A DNA stretch of 64,000 bases from an uncultured Christensenellaceae bacterium (GTDB lineage Bacteria > Bacillota > Clostridia > Christensenellales > UBA3700), in assembly GCA_944380295.1 (NCBI GenBank), contig CALWHE010000008.1, forward strand, positions 1 through 64,000, read 5' to 3'. This document shows positions 1-7,865 of this stretch, piece by piece. Numbering within the stretch: position 1 is the first letter of the stretch; the number at the start of each line of letters is the position of its first letter. The translations under genes and the position numbers were made by a program. The notes under the pieces were generated by a model. It saw nothing but the letters and a program-made list of their open reading frames with translations. It made no database searches and was not told the origin of the DNA.

Positions 1-360
1 GACTTGCCTTACAGCGAACGCGCAGCAGATATTTGATCGGCGCGTATTGCATATCCGCGAGAGCGTGCAGTGCACGGCACGGCGTATGCCGTGTTCGTGC
101 AGGTTTTGCCTGTCCGGCTCGCTGCAAAAAACAAGCCGCGACCAAAAGTCACGGCTTGGTTTTTGGTGCGGATGACAGGACTTGCCTTACAGCGAACGCG
201 CAGCAGACATTTGATCGGCGCGTATTGCATATCCGCGAGAGCGTGCAGTGCACGGTATGGTGCAGCCATACTCGTGCAGGTTGCGCCTGTCCGGCTCGCT
301 GCAAATGAAAAAAACGAACCGGAAATGCCGGTTCGTTTTTTCATTTGGTGCGGATGACAG
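1..360. repeat. Two tandem copies of a ~180-bp unit downstream of tRNA-Leu
   Basis: Copy 1 is 1-178 and copy 2 is 179-360. The first ~76 bases differ at one position. Each copy then holds a hairpin with a conserved outer stem (TGCACG/CGTGCA) and a different inner stem (GCACGGC with GCCGTGT in copy 1; GTATGG with CCATAC in copy 2), a conserved stretch, a second hairpin that is wholly different between copies, and a 14-bp identical end. The unit joint carries a 20-nt match to the tRNA-Leu 3' end (164-183, repeated at 346-365 within the tRNA). The window starts at a unit boundary, so more copies may lie to the left. No coding function is seen. Confidence 0.85.
303..345 (-). terminator. Terminator after tRNA-Leu
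   Basis: On the minus strand AACGAACCGG and CCGGTTCGTT pair around a short loop and are followed by a run of T, immediately after the CCA end of the tRNA. It is also the variable hairpin of repeat copy 2. Confidence 0.8.
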
Positions 361-432
361 GACTTGAACCTGCACGACCTTTCGACCATAAGAACCTGAA
401 TCTTACGCGTCTGCCAATTCCGCCACATCCGC
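346..432 (-). tRNA. tRNA-Leu (anticodon CAG)
   Basis: The minus strand reads as an 87-nt class II tRNA with encoded CCA. The acceptor stem GCGGATG pairs with CATCCGC, the D-arm has the leucine-type GGCGGAATTGGCAGACGCG, the anticodon stem TAAGA/TCTTA encloses loop TTCAGGT (anticodon CAG), a long variable arm follows (GGTCGAAAGGTC), and the T-arm contains GGTTCAAGTCC. It reads CUG codons. A promoter precedes it and a terminator hairpin follows directly. Confidence 0.95.
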
Positions 433-442
433 AAGCTAATAT

Positions 443-471
443 ATTGTATCACAAAAGAATTGCTTTGTCAC
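443..471 (-). promoter_or_regulatory. Promoter of tRNA-Leu
   Basis: Minus strand GTGACA (466-471), 17-bp spacer, TACAAT (443-448), about 10 bp upstream of the tRNA 5' end. This is the expected distance for a processed tRNA transcript. Confidence 0.7.
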
Positions 472-637
472 GGAATTTGGCCAAGTTTTTTTGGAAAGTG
501 TGATTTTTCGGCAAGTTAATATCGTTTAACAAAATTCGGGGCAAAAATCGGCTGTTTTTGGTCGATTTTGACGGGAATTTACAAAATTTTACCTTCTTTT
601 GGGCTTTTTTCCTTTTTTGCGACATGAAAGCAAGCGT

Positions 638-643
638 TATAAT
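638..643 (+). promoter_or_regulatory. -10 element of spo0A
   Basis: TATAAT lies 30 bp before the spo0A start; no good -35 box is at 17 bp. TTTGCGACA (617-625) just upstream is one mismatch from an inverted 0A box (TTCGACA), which would fit autoregulation, but this is weak. An inverted repeat GTTAA-N6-TTAAC at 515-530 lies further upstream; its spacing does not fit Rex. Confidence 0.45.
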
Positions 644-672
644 GACGACAGACCAAATGGGAGGTAGAAAAA

Positions 673-1440
673 ATGACGAAAATTAAGGTGGTCGTCGCCG
701 ATGGCGACAGACAATTTTGCAACGGCTTGAAGGAATTTTTCCTGGGCGACGAACAGGTGGAAGTGTTGGCTTGCGCGGCAAGCGGCGTGGAGGCGCTGGA
801 AAAAGTGCAGCGCTATCAGCCGGACGTGTTGATAACCGACCTCATTCTGCCGGGGCTGGACGGCTTTGAAGTGATGGGGCGCGTCAAAAAGCTGACCGTG
901 GCGCGCAAGCCCAAAGTGATGGTGGTTTCCCGGCTTGCCGGTGAAGATCTGATATCCAAGGCGTTGAGCGCGGGCGCGGTTTACTTTATGGCAAAACCGC
1001 TGGACAACAACACTTTGCGCGAACGGATAATAGACTTTGCCGGAGGAGGCAGACCCGCTCCCGCCAGAGCGGCGGCATACGGCGCGCGGCGCAGTTCTTT
1101 GGACGAAAAACTCGCCAACATCTTTATCACCGTGGGCATTCCCGCGCACATCAAGGGCTATCAATATCTGCGCGAGGCGATCAAAATGTCCATAGACCAG
1201 CCGGAGATCATAAATTCCATCACCAAAAAGCTCTATCCCGGCATAGCGGCGCGGTTCAACACTTCCGCGTCCAAGGTGGAGCGCGCCATTCGCCATGCCA
1301 TAGAAGTGGCGTGGAACAGGGGCAAGATAGAAAACATAAACAGCATTTTCGGCATTAAGATATATTCGCCCAACGACAAGCCCACAAACGGCGAATTCAT
1401 CGCGCTGTTGGCGGACAAGATGATCATGGAAGGAGCGTGA
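673..1440 (+). CDS. spo0A: Sporulation response regulator Spo0A
   Basis: Master transcription factor for entry into sporulation, activated by phosphorylation and binding 0A boxes. The 255-residue protein has a receiver domain at about 1-120 with acidic pocket D10/D12, phosphoacceptor D56 in LITDLILP, S86 and K108 (MAKPL), then a linker. The C-terminal DNA-binding domain from about 140 shows Spo0A hallmarks: HIKGYQYLREAI, TKKLYPGIAARFNTSASKVE and the recognition helix ERAIRHAIEVAW. A strong ribosome site GGGAGGT precedes the ATG by 7 nt. In many Clostridia spoIVB is upstream; here tRNA-Leu on the other strand is the neighbour, so the gene stands alone. Identity is essentially certain. Confidence 0.97.
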   Translation: MTKIKVVVADGDRQFCNGLKEFFLGDEQVEVLACAASGVEALEKVQRYQPDVLITDLILPGLDGFEVMGRVKKLTVARKPKVMVVSRLAGEDLISKALSAGAVYFMAKPLDNNTLRERIIDFAGGGRPAPARAAAYGARRSSLDEKLANIFITVGIPAHIKGYQYLREAIKMSIDQPEIINSITKKLYPGIAARFNTSASKVERAIRHAIEVAWNRGKIENINSIFGIKIYSPNDKPTNGEFIALLADKMIMEGA

Positions 1441-1590
1441 TACAGTCAAAATTTTCCATTCATAGGGCGGCTGTTAATGGTTTTGCGGGAGCCGTTGCCG
1501 CATTGCAAGGGCGGTGACGGCGGAAAAGCCGCGGCAGGATGAGAGGCGGCAAAAACACGTTGCGGCGTGCGGATAAAAGCGCGAAAAGAG

Positions 1591-2538
1591 TCACAGCGCT
1601 GCCAGCTGCGTGCGCATGTTTTTGACGAGCGGACGCATGATCGCGGGGAAGAGCGTGCCCGCTTTGAAATAGCAATATATCTCATTGAAAAGCCCGTAAA
1701 AGGCGAGTTTTGCGCGCACGTTGCGGCTTGCGCCGTATTTGGCGATATAAGTATCCGCCAGAAAAAAGCGCTTGCCCGTGAGATTGTCGAATTGGAAAAG
1801 GTCGTATTCGCGGTCTGCATACATGGAGTTGAGCGGATCGATAAAGCCGCTCACCCTGCCTTTATCCACCATGATATTGGCGACGTTGAGGTCGCCGTGG
1901 ATGAGGCACGCTTGCGTCACAGGTTCGCAGAATATGTCGTCAAAGCGCGCAAAGGCGGCTTGGGCGGCGGAGAGTATGCTTTGCGATAATTCTCCGCGGC
2001 GGACGGCGGCGTGCGTTCTGGTCAAAATATCCTGCGCAAATGGCTTGTATAAGCCGAGCCAATCGGTATGCCGCGGGCAAAGCGTATCGCCGAATGTGCC
2101 GTTCACGCACTCATGGACGGCGTGCAGAGCGGAAGTGACTTCGTCGGCAAATCCCAGACGGCGCTTTTTGCTTGACAAAAAGAGGCAGATGTCCGTAACG
2201 GCGCTTTTGCCGGGTATTTTTTCCATGGCGTAAGCATCTGCGGGTATTTTGTCGTCGCAAGGGCGGGAATACAGGACGGCAGGCACCCTAACGGGGCAAT
2301 TTTCGCGCAAAAGGCGCAGATCTCGGCACTCTTTTTCCATCATGTCGGGCGCGAGCAGCAATTTGAGGACGTATTCTCTGCCGTTTTCGAGCGTGACTCC
2401 CACCGCACGCCCGAAGGAGCCTCCGCCCAGATATTTAAGGCGGCGGGCTTGCTCGGAGCGTTCGGCAAGAATGGCGTCGGCGTATTTTACGGCTTGGTTC
2501 GCGTTTATATCGATCGGAGTTATGCGTTCTGCGTTCAT
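1591..2538 (-). CDS. APH/choline-kinase-fold phosphotransferase
   Basis: Predicted cytosolic small-molecule kinase of the aminoglycoside phosphotransferase superfamily, 315 residues. The N-lobe has a glycine-rich loop (LGGGSFGRAVGV) and the lysine in EYVLKLLL. The C-lobe has the catalytic loop HGDLNVANIM and the metal-binding segment GFIDPLNSMYADREYDL. The start at 2538 is chosen because AAGGAGA sits 5 nt upstream; residues in frame before it look non-coding. An extended -10 (TGTTATAAT, minus, 2591-2596) gives a ~45-nt leader. The substrate cannot be told: the family covers aminoglycosides, choline, homoserine, fructosamines and sugars. It lies downstream of GH95 but has its own promoter. Confidence 0.8.
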   Translation of the reverse strand: MNAERITPIDINANQAVKYADAILAERSEQARRLKYLGGGSFGRAVGVTLENGREYVLKLLLAPDMMEKECRDLRLLRENCPVRVPAVLYSRPCDDKIPADAYAMEKIPGKSAVTDICLFLSSKKRRLGFADEVTSALHAVHECVNGTFGDTLCPRHTDWLGLYKPFAQDILTRTHAAVRRGELSQSILSAAQAAFARFDDIFCEPVTQACLIHGDLNVANIMVDKGRVSGFIDPLNSMYADREYDLFQFDNLTGKRFFLADTYIAKYGASRNVRAKLAFYGLFNEIYCYFKAGTLFPAIMRPLVKNMRTQLAAL

Positions 2539-2661
2539 GGAGATCTCCTTGGCGGCATTTTGCGCGGAAGCGATCTTTCGCCGCAATGATATTATAACAT
2601 GCCGAGCAGGGCCGGCGCAACACACGGGCGTGTGGATCTTACCGGAAGCGTTTTGTCGCGC

Positions 2662-4851
2662 TCACATGTCTTTTGCCTGGAAGAGTGTGATGTTTTGCAG
2701 CTGCGCTCCGCCGGAGAAGTTGAGGTCATATGCTTGGAGCGGCTTGTCTGCGCGGGCGGACGTCACTTTGCCGTTTTTCCAAGAAAAGTCCAGTTTAGCG
2801 CCTTCGACAAGCATGCCGCGCATGCTGCCGGAAGGCATGACGTCGAGCAGAGCGGGCAGGAAGACGAGTTTGCCGTTTTTGCGGGTGAGGAGCGTTTCGT
2901 TGATCGCGGCGGTCCAACCCAAATTGCCGTCTATCTGAAAATAGCAGGGGGGATGGAAGCCGTAAAGTCCGGGCAGCAGCGAGCGCGACGTAAAACCGTA
3001 AAAGGCGCGTTCCGCCTGCTTTTTATCGCAAAAGCGCGCGGCAAGACACATCGCCCAAGCGGCGCTCCAACCAATGCCGGGAGAAGAGTTTGCCGTGCGC
3101 CGCGCAAACAGGTTTTTTGCCGCTTCAAAGAGCCGTTCGTCGTCAAAGCCTTCTCCGGGGAAGACGGAGAAGAGGGGCGAAAAATGGCGGTGACCTTTTT
3201 CCACGCTGTCGCCGCAGCTCCACTCTGCCAGCACTCCGTCATGTATTTCAAAGGGCGCAAGGTGCGCCATGGTGGAGGCGACGCGCCGTTTAAGTTCCGC
3301 GTCGGAGCTGCTTTGCAGACAGTAGGAAAAAGTTTGTCTGATTATGCCCAGTTCAAAAGCCGAGCCTGTCCCCGCCGCGCTTTGACCGCCGCGGCAGGCA
3401 AAGCGCGTTTCCGGCGATACGGAAGGGCAAACGGTCAGACCTTTTTCCGTTTGCGCGAGTATGTCCAAGCAAAAGAGGGCGGCCTTTTCTATGAGATCCG
3501 CACCTTCGCCGCCGCCCGTGGTCTTGCCTTGACGGAACACTTCGCAGGCTATCCACGCGCCGCACAGGGGCGAGAACATGTATTGCGGGTCGCCTTTTAC
3601 GGGGGAGGTGTTGCGCCAGATGTCGGAGTTGTGGTTGCAGCAAAAGCCGCGTGCGCCAAAGTTGACGCGCGCCGTCTGTTCGCCGCGCTCGGCGATCTCC
3701 GCCGCCGCGCGGTAAAAGGGGACAAGGCACTCGTGCAGGGCGCAGGCTCCCGCCGCCCAGTAATTCATTTCAAAATTGATGTTTGTGGTCAGATTGCTGC
3801 TCCAAGGCGGTCTGACGGAATTGTTCCACTGACCTTGCAGATTGAGCGGCTGAAAGCCGCGGCTGCCGCTGATGAGCAGATATTTACCAAAGTCATACAG
3901 CGTTTGCGTGAGCGCCGCGTCGGCTTTGCCGCGTCTTGCGGCGCGGTAGAGCTTGTCCGTGCGTTCGTTTTTGCGCGATATTTCCAGGGCTTGCCTTCCG
4001 CTTATGTCGGAAAAGTCTTTGACATGCCGCGCAAGCAACTCTTCCGCGTTCGCGCTGAGAGAAAAGACCTTTTTTACGCATTTTTGCGCCACGGTTTCGG
4101 TGTTTGTTTCCGGCATGACGTCATAGCCCTTAAAGCCCGTTTCCGTGTCCATATAAATATGCACAAAGGTGGCGCGGCGCACGATCAGGCGCTTGCTCGA
4201 ATGCAAAAGCGTGCCGTCCGTGTGCACGCGCAGGGCAAAGGCAAACGCCATCGCCTTGCCTTCTTCATAGCCGATGGGGTCGGCGCAGACAAGGTAAGCG
4301 GGCAGCGCTTTGTCCGGCGCGTTGCCGCACAGCACAAAGGCGTCACCTTCGCACTTTTTGCGGCAGGGGTGGGGCGAGCTCGCCGAGATCTTCACGGAAA
4401 AGGGGCGAGCGGAATTCAACGTGTATACCGCCGCCAGATCGGCGTGGGACGCAAAAGCCGTGCGCGTCATCTTGCCGCAACTTATCTCCGCCACGCCCGT
4501 TTGCAGATCTAATTTGCGAGCATATTTCCCGCCCCTGCCCCCGAAAATCTTGACGAAAAGAGAGCACAGCGGCATGTAAGCCTGGGTATAATCGCCGTCG
4601 GCTTGCTCCTGCAAAAGCTCGTGCGCCGCGCGGTATTCTCCGCGCAGGGCAAGTTCTCTCGCCTGCAAAAACGCCGCTTTTGCCCGCGCGTTGTCGTGGT
4701 TTTGCGGATAGCCCGACCACAGACGGGAATCGTTGATGTCCAAGCGCTCGCCGTGCTTGCCGCCGTAGAGAAAAAACGCGGTTTTGCCGTTGCCCAGCGG
4801 AAAAGAGCTTTTGAAGCCGCGCGCGGGTTTTATAAAATAAAGCATGCTCAT
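2662..4851 (-). CDS. GH95 alpha-L-fucosidase/galactosidase family protein
   Basis: Glycoside hydrolase that would release terminal fucose (or alpha-galactose) from oligosaccharides. 729 residues without signal peptide, so it should act in the cytoplasm on imported glycans. GH95 features in order: N-terminal FPLGNGKTAFFLYGG and RLWSGYPQN, the (alpha/alpha)6 core with LISGSRGFQPLNLQGQWNN, TTNINFEMNYWAAG and NHNSDIWRNTSPV, and late GNLGWTAAINETLL. The start ATG overlaps the stop codon of the upstream LacI gene (TAATG), so the pair is translationally coupled and almost certainly co-regulated. The linkage specificity is unknown. No transporter is adjacent. Confidence 0.88.
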   Translation of the reverse strand: MSMLYFIKPARGFKSSFPLGNGKTAFFLYGGKHGERLDINDSRLWSGYPQNHDNARAKAAFLQARELALRGEYRAAHELLQEQADGDYTQAYMPLCSLFVKIFGGRGGKYARKLDLQTGVAEISCGKMTRTAFASHADLAAVYTLNSARPFSVKISASSPHPCRKKCEGDAFVLCGNAPDKALPAYLVCADPIGYEEGKAMAFAFALRVHTDGTLLHSSKRLIVRRATFVHIYMDTETGFKGYDVMPETNTETVAQKCVKKVFSLSANAEELLARHVKDFSDISGRQALEISRKNERTDKLYRAARRGKADAALTQTLYDFGKYLLISGSRGFQPLNLQGQWNNSVRPPWSSNLTTNINFEMNYWAAGACALHECLVPFYRAAAEIAERGEQTARVNFGARGFCCNHNSDIWRNTSPVKGDPQYMFSPLCGAWIACEVFRQGKTTGGGEGADLIEKAALFCLDILAQTEKGLTVCPSVSPETRFACRGGQSAAGTGSAFELGIIRQTFSYCLQSSSDAELKRRVASTMAHLAPFEIHDGVLAEWSCGDSVEKGHRHFSPLFSVFPGEGFDDERLFEAAKNLFARRTANSSPGIGWSAAWAMCLAARFCDKKQAERAFYGFTSRSLLPGLYGFHPPCYFQIDGNLGWTAAINETLLTRKNGKLVFLPALLDVMPSGSMRGMLVEGAKLDFSWKNGKVTSARADKPLQAYDLNFSGGAQLQNITLFQAKDM

Positions 4852-5816
4852 TAAATGATCTCCGCGTCCAGCACGATGTTGCGCACCGGACCTCCTTCTA
4901 TCATGGAAAGCAGCGTTTCCGCCGCCACTCTGCCCATCTCCTGCAAAGGCTGCACCACCATATGTATGCCCGGGAAAAGCCGGGGCAGCAGCTTAGTGCA
5001 GTCAAAGCCCGTGAATGAGATGTCTTTGCCGAATTCCAGTCCCGCTTCGTCCACCGCCACGGCGGCGCCCATGGTCATCTCGTAACTGGTTATGAAAATG
5101 CCGTCCAGATCGGGGTGGGCGTGCAAAAGCCTTTTCATCGCCTCGTATCCGCCGTCCATGGTCAAATCGCCGCATTCTTCAAAACTCTCCGCGTCCAGCC
5201 CGGCTTCCCGCATGGCTTCGCGGTAACCGCTCAGGCGCTCGCGCGATTTGAAAACGCTTTGATCGCCGTAAATAACGCCCACTTTACGCCTGCCCTCCGC
5301 CAAGATGCGCGCGGTGACTTCACGCGCCGTTTTTCTATTGCTCAGCACCACGTGCGAGATATTGCGGCTTTCCGTATATCTGTCCATCGCCACCAGCGGC
5401 AGATTTTTGCTTATGGCGCTGTCCAAAGAAAGCGCGCTGTCGGAAGAGGGGATAACTATCAGTCCGTCCACCGTTTTTGACTGCAAAAAGCGCACCGCTT
5501 CGCCTTCGCGTCCCACGTCGGAGCGGCAGTCGCAGATGAGCAGCCCGTAACGGTGCTGTTTGAGCGTGTCTTCTATCTGCGTGACCACGCCCGCGGCAAA
5601 AGCGTTGTAAAGTTCGGGCAGCAAAACTCCCACCGTCATCGATCTGTGCGTGCGCAGAGCGCGGGCGTAATCGTTGCGGATATATCCCAATTTTTCCACG
5701 GCGCGTTCTATCTTGTCGCGGTTATAAGGGCGCACGCTCGCGCCGTTGAAGTATGCGCTGATGGTGGCGGAAGTGAGCCCCGTTTCACGCGCCAGATCCT
5801 TGATGGTGATGTTCAT
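4851..5816 (-). CDS. LacI-family transcriptional regulator
   Basis: DNA-binding sugar sensor, 321 residues. The N-terminal helix-turn-helix and hinge helix (TIKDLARETGLTSATISAYF) is followed by a periplasmic-binding-like effector domain (VGVLLPELYN, DGLIVIPSSD, DGIFITSYEM, TGFDCTKLLP). It is the first gene of a two-gene operon with the GH95 enzyme, so a fucosylated saccharide or fucose is a likely effector (inference). Ribosome site GGAGAG lies upstream of the ATG. A LacI-like operator at its own transcription start suggests autoregulation. Confidence 0.93.
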   Translation of the reverse strand: MNITIKDLARETGLTSATISAYFNGASVRPYNRDKIERAVEKLGYIRNDYARALRTHRSMTVGVLLPELYNAFAAGVVTQIEDTLKQHRYGLLICDCRSDVGREGEAVRFLQSKTVDGLIVIPSSDSALSLDSAISKNLPLVAMDRYTESRNISHVVLSNRKTAREVTARILAEGRRKVGVIYGDQSVFKSRERLSGYREAMREAGLDAESFEECGDLTMDGGYEAMKRLLHAHPDLDGIFITSYEMTMGAAVAVDEAGLEFGKDISFTGFDCTKLLPRLFPGIHMVVQPLQEMGRVAAETLLSMIEGGPVRNIVLDAEII

Positions 5817-5842
5817 TTTTCTCTCCGTTCACAAAATTTATT

Positions 5843-5889
5843 TTTAATCGTTACAAGAAAATTTTACGGGAAATATAAGCACATGTCAA
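5843..5889 (-). promoter_or_regulatory. lacI-GH95 promoter with candidate operator
   Basis: Minus strand TTGACA (5884-5889), 17-bp spacer, TAAAAT (5861-5866). Directly at the expected transcription start is TTGTAACGATTAAA (5843-5856), an imperfect palindrome centred on CG as in LacI-family operators; the CGTTACAA half is good and the other half degenerate. Confidence 0.6.
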
Positions 5890-6105
5890 TAATTTTCAGG
5901 TCAAAGTGCAAAAAAAGCCGCAAAATATCGGCAAAATTTTTGTTGTGAAATTTTGGTTTGTCGCCGGCGGTATCAAAAAATGCAAAATTGCGCAAAAAAT
6001 ATAAGTTTTACTTATCATTTATGCGCAATCAATTTGCCGCGCCGTCAAGACTATGTAAAAATATTTTCAAAACAACGTCTATATGTCGATTTGCCAAAAG
6101 TCGGC

Positions 6106-6169
6106 TTGACAAAATAATTTGCATGTGGTAACATTTTTACATACGGTTTCGGGAAAATTTTCCGTATGT
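6106..6169 (+). promoter_or_regulatory. Citrate synthase promoter with palindromes at +1
   Basis: TTGACA (6106-6111), 17-bp spacer, TAACAT (6129-6134). From the expected start site an inverted repeat ACATACGG...CCGTATGT spans 6139-6169 and overlaps a perfect 12-bp palindrome GGAAAATTTTCC (6152-6163). This could be a repressor operator or a 5'-UTR hairpin. The 5817-6105 stretch upstream is AT-rich and shows no gene. Confidence 0.7.
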
Positions 6170-6181
6170 TTTGGAGAAAGG

Positions 6182-7564
6182 ATGGATTATAAAGAGTATC
6201 AGGAAAATTTGGAAAAAAAGCACAGTCCGGAAATCGCCCGGCTTGCCAAGCTGAGCGTGCGCAGCAGTGCCATCAACCCCAAACTTTACGAAAAGTTTGA
6301 CGTAAAGCGCGGTTTGCGCGATCTCAACGGCAACGGCGTGGTGTGCGGCTTGACGGAAATATCGGAGATCAACGCGTTCCATAAGGATAAAGACGGCAAC
6401 AAGATCCCCTGCGAGGGCGAGCTGTTTTATCGCGGCGTGAATATTTACGATCTGGTCAAAGGCTTTAACGAGCGCGGCAGGTTCGGCTTTGAAGAAACGG
6501 CTTATTTATTGTTGTTCGGGAAATTGCCCAACAAAGAAGAGCTGGCGGGATTTGCGGAAATGTTGGCTGATTTTCGCCCCCTGCCTCCCAATTTTGTGCG
6601 CGATATCATCATGAAAAACCCTTCTTCGGACATGATGAACATGCTGGCGCGCTGCGTGCTCAGCTTGTATTCTTACGATAAGCGACCGGACAGGATCACC
6701 CCCGGCAACACGCTCAAACAATGCTTGCAGCTGATCGCGCGTTTCCCGCTTTTGGCGGTTTACAGCCAGATAGCTTACGAATATTACAACACGGATTGCT
6801 CCCTTTATATCCACAAGCCGGACGGCACGCTTTCCGCGGCGGAAAACCTGCTTTACATGCTGCGTGAGGACAAATCGTTCACGCCGCTTGAAGCGCGCGT
6901 GCTGGACACCTGCCTCATTTTGCACGCGGAGCACGGCGGCGGCAACAATTCCACTTTCACCACTCATGTGGTCACCTCTTCCGGCACGGATACATACTCT
7001 TCCGTGGCTGCGTCTTTGGGCTCGCTCAAAGGTCCCAAACACGGCGGCGCCAACGTCAAGGTGGTGGAAATGTTCGATTATCTGCATTCCGCGCTGCGCG
7101 ACACATCGGACGGGGCTATCTGCGACTGCCTCACCGCCATGCTCAATAAAGAGGCGTTCGACAAGAGCGGACTTATTTACGGCATGGGGCATGCGGTCTA
7201 TTCGCTTTCCGACCCGCGCTGCAACATTTTGAAGGAGTGCGCGGCAAATCTGGCGGCGGAAAAGGGCTTGCAGGAAGAATTCGAACTGCACAGCCGCGTG
7301 GCGACGCTGGCAGGGGAGCTGATCGCGGAAAAACGCCGCATTTATAAAGGCGTCAGCCCGAATGTGGACTTTTATTCGGGGCTTATTTACAGCATGCTGG
7401 GGCTGGACCGCAAGCTGTTCACGCCGCTGTTTGCCATTGCGCGCATCGCCGGCTGGTCCGCACACCGCATAGAAGAGCTGTCCGGCGGCGGAAAGATAAT
7501 CCGTCCGGCATATCAAGCCATAGCGGAACATCAGCCATATCTGCCCCTGGAAGAAAGAGAATAA
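6182..7564 (+). CDS. gltA: Citrate synthase
   Basis: Condenses acetyl-CoA and oxaloacetate to citrate, feeding 2-oxoglutarate and glutamate synthesis in an anaerobe. 460 residues from the chosen ATG, which follows GGAGAAAG; the in-frame upstream codons cover the promoter region. Family marks: RGLRDLNGNGVVCGLTEIS near the N-terminus, LHAEHGGGNNSTFTTHVV (about 248-264), SLKGPKHGGANVKV (about 281-294), GMGHAVY and NVDFYSGLIYSMLGL. The N-terminal extension of roughly 70 residues is typical of clostridial enzymes. It is a single-gene transcript ended by a strong terminator. A 2-methylcitrate or Re-citrate activity is less likely but cannot be excluded. Confidence 0.93.
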   Translation: MDYKEYQENLEKKHSPEIARLAKLSVRSSAINPKLYEKFDVKRGLRDLNGNGVVCGLTEISEINAFHKDKDGNKIPCEGELFYRGVNIYDLVKGFNERGRFGFEETAYLLLFGKLPNKEELAGFAEMLADFRPLPPNFVRDIIMKNPSSDMMNMLARCVLSLYSYDKRPDRITPGNTLKQCLQLIARFPLLAVYSQIAYEYYNTDCSLYIHKPDGTLSAAENLLYMLREDKSFTPLEARVLDTCLILHAEHGGGNNSTFTTHVVTSSGTDTYSSVAASLGSLKGPKHGGANVKVVEMFDYLHSALRDTSDGAICDCLTAMLNKEAFDKSGLIYGMGHAVYSLSDPRCNILKECAANLAAEKGLQEEFELHSRVATLAGELIAEKRRIYKGVSPNVDFYSGLIYSMLGLDRKLFTPLFAIARIAGWSAHRIEELSGGGKIIRPAYQAIAEHQPYLPLEERE

Positions 7565-7573
7565 CTATTTTCA

Positions 7574-7596
7574 GCCCGCCGCAAGGCGGGCTTTTT
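7574..7596 (+). terminator. Terminator after citrate synthase
   Basis: GCCCGCC-GCAA-GGCGGGC followed by TTTTT, 10 bp after the stop codon. Confidence 0.9.
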
Positions 7597-7791
7597 CGGC
7601 GGGGTGAATTATACTTTCAAGTGCAGCACTTTAACAAAATAAAGAGTTTATACAAAAACGGTGAATTATAATATCTCTCCGGAAAGGTTTTTGCCGTCCT
7701 TTTTTCGTATCGCTTGGCTCGCTTTTCGGCGGAAAGTAGCAAATGTATTGTGATCCTGCATTGTAGATCCAAGTAAAATTTCAAGTAGGTA

Positions 7792-7820
7792 TTGCCAAAG
7801 AGGCGGATAAGTGATATAAT
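7792..7820 (+). promoter_or_regulatory. Promoter of lipoprotein gene
   Basis: TTGCCA (7792-7797), 17-bp spacer, TATAAT (7815-7820), 45 bp before the start codon. The rest of 7597-7865 shows no gene. Confidence 0.75.
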
Positions 7821-7865
7821 ATAGGTAAGATAGTAGTGTAAAATAGTGCAAAAGAGGGACCGGTA

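Noticed and set aside
515..530. Rex site upstream of spo0A (GTTAA-N6-TTAAC)
   Set aside because: The half-sites are 6 bp apart instead of 4 and the flanking TT/AA are not symmetric.
2599..4512. Long plus-strand frame opposite GH95
   Set aside because: Arg/Gly/Ala-rich shadow of the GH95 gene, without a ribosome site or family motifs.
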